Assembly: GCA_963585895.1 (NCBI GenBank)
Contig: OY757947.1
Coordinates: 35,840,883-35,904,882 of the forward strand
Direction of reading: 5' to 3'
Source of the DNA: Sepioteuthis lessoniana
Taxonomy: Eukaryota; Mollusca; Cephalopoda; Myopsida; Loliginidae
DNA length: 64,000 bases
Each line of letters begins with the position of its first letter. Position 1 is the stretch's first letter. The position numbers and the translations under genes are program-made. Under the pieces are notes generated by a model, which did no database searches, was not told where the DNA came from, and was given only the letters and a program-made list of their open reading frames with translations. Positions 57,950 through 64,000 of this stretch are shown here, piece after piece.

Positions 57950-60322
57950 GTAAGTACATTTTCTCAACTATCTAATAATGTATAATGTTAAATATGGATT
58001 ATAACCAATTCTCTGTTGAATCATTATTCATTTCAATTGTTTGTTTGTTTATTTTTTTTTTTTTTGCAATATTTCTATTGTATATCCGTTGTTTATATTT
58101 ATCAACTATGAAAACAACAAATAAACAATTTTAATAAACAACTTTATCGTCCGAAACATAATTAAATGTACTCTTACTTATAAGTGTCACCTATAAAAAT
58201 TTACTTTCATTTTATTTTAGTTTACCTAAGAATTACATACATATGTTATACTTACATTCAACTAACGAGATAAGAGTTTGTGTCAATGATTTTCTTCTTT
58301 TTTTATGCAGTTTAAAATTACGTATTGTACTAGAGAAAAAAACGTTGGGGGGATTTTTTTCTGTCATCCATATTATCCAACACAAAACATACTCAGACAC
58401 CCACAAAAAATGGAGTTCTGTCATTTAACACTTATACAATTACGTACCCTCCCCATGCGAAGATTTTTTTGCAATAAACTGCTTTTTTCGTGAAATAAGA
58501 ACTGCGAAAGTAAATATCGATATTGGTCTTCCAAACAAACGAAAAGTACATGGGAAGTATCTATAAATTCTCCAACTAGCATTTTCTGACCTCGCTAACC
58601 CTGAAAATATCTTCGTCGATAGTGTACGAGATTTTTTTGAATGCTTAACGAACTGAAAAGAACTGACCACCGGAAACATTTGTGAGAAAGACGGGGAGCA
58701 TGTTTTTCTATCCGTCCCCAATTTCCAACACATTACAGATTGTAATATTCCTTATTGGTATTTTCCTGAAGACATCTTGCTTGATAGTGTGCGAGATTTC
58801 TTTGAATGACTAACTGCAATAACTGACCACTGCAAACGTCCACGAGAAGCGGGGGATTTTTTAAATGACCAACTGCAAACTTCCATGAGAATGAAAGGGG
58901 GGGTTCTATCCGTCTCAGTTTACCACTCAAAAGTTATTGTGATATTTCTCAATGATTTTTTTCCTATTTTTAATAGTACAACAACAATCATGGTTTATTA
59001 AATACTAAAAGAATTTCTATGGAAGGACGATAATAATCGTGTTTAACTCATCTCTGAGTGGAGTAGGAGGAGATTCAAAACTTTCCCGATTGCATTCATT
59101 CAAAATTGAATGTGATAACGCGATTGGAGTTTGAACGATGTCACATTTGCCTCTCTACCAAGGGCACTTATTCCCATTTCCATCGCAGTTTCCCACCCGG
59201 GGAAGGACAATAATAATCGTGTTTAACTCATATCTGATAGATTGAAGTTTGAACGATGTCACAGTCCAGCCCGTTTGCTACTCTACCAAGGGCACTTGTT
59301 CCCATTCCTCATTTGAAAAGTTGGGAAGTTAAATTCTACAATGTAAAAAAGAAACTTAACATAAAAACAAGTAAAACAAAAACTCATTTCATTTATATTC
59401 AATGATCAGTGAATTTTTGGGAAATATTTATAAAACTCAGAATGTTTTTCAAGTGCAGATTATTACAATTTTCATCAACAGGCAAATAAATTTTCCCAAA
59501 TTTTTGCAGTTCAGTAAAATGTAGGTAATTAATTGACTTTTTTTCTCTAATCTTTCTTTTTCCTAATTGCTAACATTATCTTTCTTTTCTCTATTTCATA
59601 TTTCATTAAATGGAGTTGTTTATTAAAAATATTTCCACTAAATAATGTCTCCAACAATTTTGTTGGGTAAGTTGAGTAAAGAATTTATTATATTTGCATT
59701 TTCCTGTACGATCATTCATGTCTCTACTGATGATTAAAATATTTAATTTGAGAATGTGAAAAACAAAGAAATTAAAGATCATTGTCGAAATGAGCTTTTC
59801 ATTTCATTACTGACTTAATGGGACTGAAAGATAAGATAATCCTAGATTATCAAACATGTTTCTTACTGTCTTTAACCCATTTCACTCTAAATTGACTAAA
59901 TGACATTAAATGTCGTCTTGTGTCTTTCCATCACAAAAAGCTTATTTCATATATTCGTCGATTAAAAAGAAATAATACTAGTTACACTTGCCAATATTTA
60001 AAATCAGATTTTTCTCATCATATGTATATTATTGTGGTCTATGAAGAGAAGGAAAAGGAGAGGCTGAATATCAGATTCTTCTTTCTTTTCTTTCTTTAGT
60101 AATACGCTACATACATACTTAAATGTAATGTAGTTTCCATTTCTATTTTGAATTATAGAAACCATTTAAATGCAAATATAATGCACAAAACTAAACGATT
60201 AAGTATTTTTCAAAAATTTATTAACAGTTTCCTTTTGAAATATATGACTTTCTATAAACTACATTTCTTTATAACTCTTCCTTCTCTAAATTGATAGTTT
60301 TTTCTTGTTTTATCGATTGCAG
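57950..60322 (+). other. Inferred intron of the unit 3 A-type ZNF gene
   Basis: Donor GTAAGT at 57950; acceptor TTTATCGATTGCAG ending at 60322; about 2.37 kb. It contains the paired tRNA-like units on the minus strand (59060-59310). Close match to inverted 26463-28721. Confidence 0.55.
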
Positions 60323-60533
60323 ATTTTTTTGCCCGAAGGATTTCTTCCATGCAGTATTTTCTTGGTTACCAGTATTTTCAAAGAAATCCCATTGGAAACA
60401 AATTAAATGAATATCTACAGGACACATATTGTATTCTTTTGAAGAAAATAGTCTTCTGTATTTTGCTTTTTTCATGTAAGGTATGGCGTATATGCAGATA
60501 AACACTGGAGAGAAATAATTTTTTTAATAAAAC

Positions 60534-61307
60534 ATGCAAACACGCATCAAAGAAAAGCCATTCTCTTGCAAAATATGCGGCTCATCATTTTCCACTAAAT
60601 CTGAGTTCGAAATGCATATACAAACACATTCTGACGAGAAGTCATATACTTGTGAAATGAGTGGCTCTAGCTTTTCAATGAATTCGGGAGTTCAAGTGAA
60701 TATGCAAAGACACAGAGGAGAGAAACGATATCTTTGTGAAATTTGTCACTCATCCTTTGCACAACAATCAGATTTAGTAAGGCATATAAGAACACACACT
60801 GGAGAGAGGCCATATTCATGTGAAGTTTGTGAATCTTCCTTTTCCCGAAAATCAATCTTGGATGAACATAGGCAAACACACACTGGAGTGAGGCCATATT
60901 CCTGTGACATATGTGATGCTTCCTTTTCCTATAAATCAAACTTGGATAGGCATAGTCGAATTCACACAGGTGAGAGACCATACTCCTGTGACATATGTAA
61001 CTCTTCCTTTCCCCGACAATCACATTTGGATGATCATAGTCGAACTCACACAGGAGAGAGGCCATATTCCTGTGACATATGTGATTCTTCCTTTTCCCAG
61101 AAATCAAGCTTGTATAGTCATAGTCGAATTCACACAGGTGAGAGACCATACTCCTGTGACATATGTAACTCTTCCTTTTCCCAAAAATCACATTTGGATG
61201 TTCATAGTCGAACACACACAGGAGAGAGGCCATATTCCTGTGACATATGTAACTCTTCCTTTTCCCGAAAATCACATTTAAACAGGCATATTAAAACACA
61301 TATATGA
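60534..61307 (+). CDS. C2H2 zinc-finger protein, A-type (unit 3), 257 aa
   Basis: The ATG start gives MQTRIKEKPFSCKIC. Nine fingers in strict 28-residue phase run from 10 to 234, with the protein ending HIKTHI. Finger 2 is the conserved ligand-poor one; the other eight keep all four zinc ligands. Contact residues from finger 4 onward read R/S/I/E, Y/S/N/R, R/S/H/D, Q/S/S/S, Q/S/H/V and R/S/H/R. Fingers 4 and 9 correspond to fingers 4 and 8 of the 229-aa relative, while the middle differs, showing finger exchange between units. Linkers are TGERP, one TGVRP. The exon begins at 60323 after a good acceptor, and a 5' exon block with donor is intact at 57852-57949. It is the best complete gene model in the window. 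Likely a nuclear DNA-binding protein; the target is unknown. Confidence 0.9.
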   Translation: MQTRIKEKPFSCKICGSSFSTKSEFEMHIQTHSDEKSYTCEMSGSSFSMNSGVQVNMQRHRGEKRYLCEICHSSFAQQSDLVRHIRTHTGERPYSCEVCESSFSRKSILDEHRQTHTGVRPYSCDICDASFSYKSNLDRHSRIHTGERPYSCDICNSSFPRQSHLDDHSRTHTGERPYSCDICDSSFSQKSSLYSHSRIHTGERPYSCDICNSSFSQKSHLDVHSRTHTGERPYSCDICNSSFSRKSHLNRHIKTHI

Positions 61308-62109
61308 GAAATGCCATATTCCCTTGAAGCCTTTTGCTCTCCATTTTCATGTACGTCAATTTTGACAGCGCTCATGAAAAATCACCCTGGATAAAAGAAC
61401 ACTTCTCCTAATTAACGGGATTATTCGTTATGAATTTGTCAAAATTGCAGGTAAAATTTTCATCAAGAGTACAGTTTGTAAAGATAAGCTCTAAACATCG
61501 ACATTATAATAGTAATATTTCAGTTAAACTTTATCACCACAAAGCGTACTTTACCGTCATTTGTCATTTTTGATTTACGTCGAATGCACATTATTCTGTG
61601 GTGTTCATACTATTAAATTATCTTTTTAAAAAGTCCAGAATTGTTCATCGAATTTATGATTTGTGGTAAAATCGGAATATAAAGAACTTACATATGGAAT
61701 AGCATAATATAAAAATCCCTCCCCACCCTTTTTTTTGGTCATGGAAGTCTTGATTTTTCTAATGGTTGCTATTCTCCATCTAAGGTCCCTCAGTTATCGT
61801 GTTGACTAATCCACGGATAATTCTTTATCTTAAATAAATTTAAAAAAATAAAAGCCAATCCTTAAAATAAAAAAAAAACCTAAGTAAGCAACCAATATAC
61901 GAACGTAATTAATTTGAGTTTTACAACAATTTCAAAGTCGTTAATAAAACTAATTTTTTAAAAGTTTAAATGTTTTTCTTTAATAGTAGTTTTATGTTTG
62001 TGGCGTTTTAAACTTAACAGAATCGAAAAGTTCACGCTTCCTCTCACATTTTTTGATGTTAATGATCAGACCTAAAGAAAAATATCAAAGTTATATCCCT
62101 CTGAATTAA
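61308..62109. other. 3' flank of unit 3 A-type gene
   Basis: Non-coding; inverted match to 7096-7909 and 24801-25645. No gene. Confidence 0.5.
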
Positions 62110-62252
62110 AATAAAATAGTTTCCTCTGAGGGACAGTGCATTGTAGATTCGTAGGGACTGGATGACGGAGCAATTGACGATAGAGACGAGTTGCGAGAGA
62201 TGATCAGGGAGATCCATGCTGACAGCGTGACATGATGATGATGATGATGATG
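62110..62252 (+). mobile_element. RTE-like 3' tail fragment (unit 3)
   Basis: Inverted copy of 6956-7095, ending in a TGATGATGATG run. Confidence 0.65.
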
Positions 62253-62280
62253 AAGAATATTACTATTTCTTATGAATATG

Positions 62281-62570
62281 TAGGACTTGTTCACTTTTAA
62301 ACCGTCTGTCTAGACGTCAAACACAAGTACATATAGATATTTCAAACAACATACATACACATACACTTTTATGCAAGTAGGACTTGTTCACTTTTAAACC
62401 GTCTGTCCAGACGTCAAACACAAGTCCGCATAGATATTTCGAACAACATACATACACATACACTTTTATGCAAGTAGGACTTGTTCACTTTTAAACCGTC
62501 TGTCCAGACGTCAAACACAAGTACGCATAGATATTTCGAACAACACTGATTACCATTCTGCTAACGTGTT
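62281..62570 (-). repeat. 97-bp tandem repeat, three units (unit 3)
   Basis: TAGGACTTGTTCAC starts at 62281, 62378 and 62475. Units 1 and 2 have only two repeats. The two outer units share a TCTGTCCAGACG variant, suggesting that one was copied from the other. Confidence 0.9.
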
Positions 62571-63702
62571 CGTATTATTCACACCCACATACACATATAC
62601 ATATCTAAATTCTCGAACATTGCTACTTTGTTTTATCTTTTCCTCATTTGTTTTATGTTTTAAAATATTTCTTTAAACATTCTTTGAACATTAAAGGTAC
62701 TCTCTTTTGTCTTTTAATAGTAGGGACGTTTCTCATGCCTGATCATATGTAGAGGGGTTTAATTACCACAGCTATTGGAATTTTTTTTTCTTTTCCTCTT
62801 TTTTTCCCATTTTATACCCATCATGAACGCAAAAAAATAAAAAGGAAAAAATAAAAATAAAAAAGGAAAAAAAAAACTTAAAAAATTCACTTTAACGATT
62901 TTCAGTAAAACAAATCATTGACGTTCGAAACACTGATAGAGAAATATTAATTCTTAAAAGATCTCAAAATTGTTTAATTGTAAGACAAAATTCGAAAAAT
63001 TCTGTATTTCTTTTTCCATTGGCTAAAAAGAAAAAAATCCTCCATACAATTCCAGCGTTTTTCCTACTAAAAAAAGCAATCAAAATACTAAAAACCTTTC
63101 CCTGCATTCCTCTTCTCTTTTTTTTTTCCTTTTTACCCTCCTCCACGCATAAAAATATACAATAAAAGTAAAAGAAAACAGCAATAACAAATCACTTTCA
63201 CAATTTACAGTTGAACAAATCAATGACACTCGATACCCTGATCGATGAATATCAGTTTTTCAAAGATTTAAAACTATCATTCAGTTCAAAGACTGAATCC
63301 GAAAAACCTGTATTACTTTTTTCCCTATGCAAAAAGCAATATGTATATATATATACGTATACACCCATAGATACACACACCCATACACTCTACACATATT
63401 CACACATCTACATAAACCTACCTGCTCTCATATATAATATTAAGAAAATATTCCGATAACCCAAGTAACTATCAAAACTAATTGAAGATAAAATCTGCAA
63501 ATTATCGGATAAAATATAAAATATTCAATGATTATAAATATTTACAAAACAACGCTTAAAAATCCTACAATTTACATCTAATTCTTAAGCTCCTGATAGA
63601 AATGAACTTGAAAACCACCATCGAAAACTAATCAGATGGTAGACAAAAATTTGAAAAACCTTGTATTCCTTTTCCTATAATAGCCAAAGAAAATATTATA
63701 TA
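62571..63702. other. Non-coding block shared by A-type units (unit 3)
   Basis: Inverted match to 5586-6761 and 23312-24465. A/T tracts and a reduced TA run near 63347-63355. No gene. Confidence 0.5.
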
Positions 63703-63902
63703 CATCATCATCATCATCATCATGTCGTGCCGCCAGCACAGATATCCCTGACCCTCTCTCGCTATTTCTCCCTATCGTTCATTGCCTTTGGCAGGTCTTT
63801 AGGGCTAGATCCCGTATCCTCACAGAGCTGTTGTATGTATGTTCGAGCTGGTCGTCCTGCTTTTGCTTGTCCATATGTGGGGTCCATAGGAGTACATCAC
63901 TG
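63703..63902 (-). mobile_element. RTE LINE 3'-end fragment (unit 3)
   Basis: Inverted copy of 5391-5585, with a longer CATCATCAT tail (63703-63723). The CA-rich run beyond it reaches the window end. Confidence 0.85.
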
Positions 63903-64000
63903 ATATACATAAATACACGCCCTACACATATACACATATTTATATGTGTACATACACACACACGCCGTCACACACACACATACAGAGCTACTATTGATAC

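Larger units (their letters stand above)
45332..64000 (-). repeat. Right arm of the giant inverted repeat (unit 3)
   Basis: Inverted match to 23045-42764, starting at AAAAGTCGTGGTTC (45331-45344) and still continuing at the window end. It contains the B-type gene(-), RTE(+), intergenic region and A-type gene(+). Arm-specific changes are the RTE/flank tandem duplication (50701-54405), loss of the B 5' exon (near 54785) and a third 97-bp unit. Confidence 0.85.

Overview
The window looks like strongly AT-rich nuclear DNA from a coleoid cephalopod, most likely an octopus. Three things point there. There is a cluster of finger-only C2H2 zinc-finger (ZNF) genes of the TGEKPYSC type, a class massively expanded in octopus. 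There are many pieces of one RTE-clade LINE whose 3' ends finish in (TGA)n/(CAT)n runs. There are several tRNA-headed SINEs. No prokaryotic gene layout, rRNA or intact tRNA gene is visible. The species call is inference; the ZNF and LINE calls come directly from the sequence.

Six ZNF coding exons are readable: A-type genes at 7910-8599(-), 25646-26251(-) and 60534-61307(+), and B-type genes at 15636-16739(+), 39622-40800(+) and 46623-47534(-). There is also a two-finger relic at 21050-21290(+) and a dead finger array at 16740-17322(+). A-type proteins use the linker TGERP and YSCDIC fingers; B-type use TGEKP and YSCEIC. None carries a visible KRAB, BTB, ZAD or SCAN domain. Upstream of each coding exon is a conserved splice acceptor (TATCGATTACAG or close variant). 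Further upstream, in five units, lies a conserved exon-like block ending in a GTAAGT donor.

The layout is modular. Unit 1 (about 1888-18270) reads: repeat R, an orphan 5' module, an RTE fragment(-), A gene(-), B gene(+). Unit 2 (about 18277-42764) repeats that order in the same direction. Unit 3 (45332 to the window end) is the same material inverted. Units 2 and 3 therefore form a giant imperfect inverted repeat with arms of about 19 kb and a spacer of about 2.6 kb (42765-45331). Within each unit the A and B genes are divergent and their 5' regions mirror each other, so there are palindromes at two scales. The first 1.2 kb of the window is a further partial copy.

Transposons mark history. 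A solo LTR-like insertion (34953-35731), a nested SINE (about 36606-37188) and a 5'-truncated RTE (41735-42448) sit only in the left arm. A 1.8-kb tandem duplication of RTE plus flank (50701-54405) sits only in the right arm. A SINE with a 13-bp target duplication (18319-18580) sits only in unit 2. The gene copies have also diverged: fingers were gained and lost, one array lost its start region, one lost its 5' exon, one has a homopolymer frameshift, and one carries stop codons multiplied along with the fingers. The picture is of a young, unstable ZNF cluster evolving by block duplication, inversion and transposon insertion. All similarities were judged by eye; no percentages were computed.
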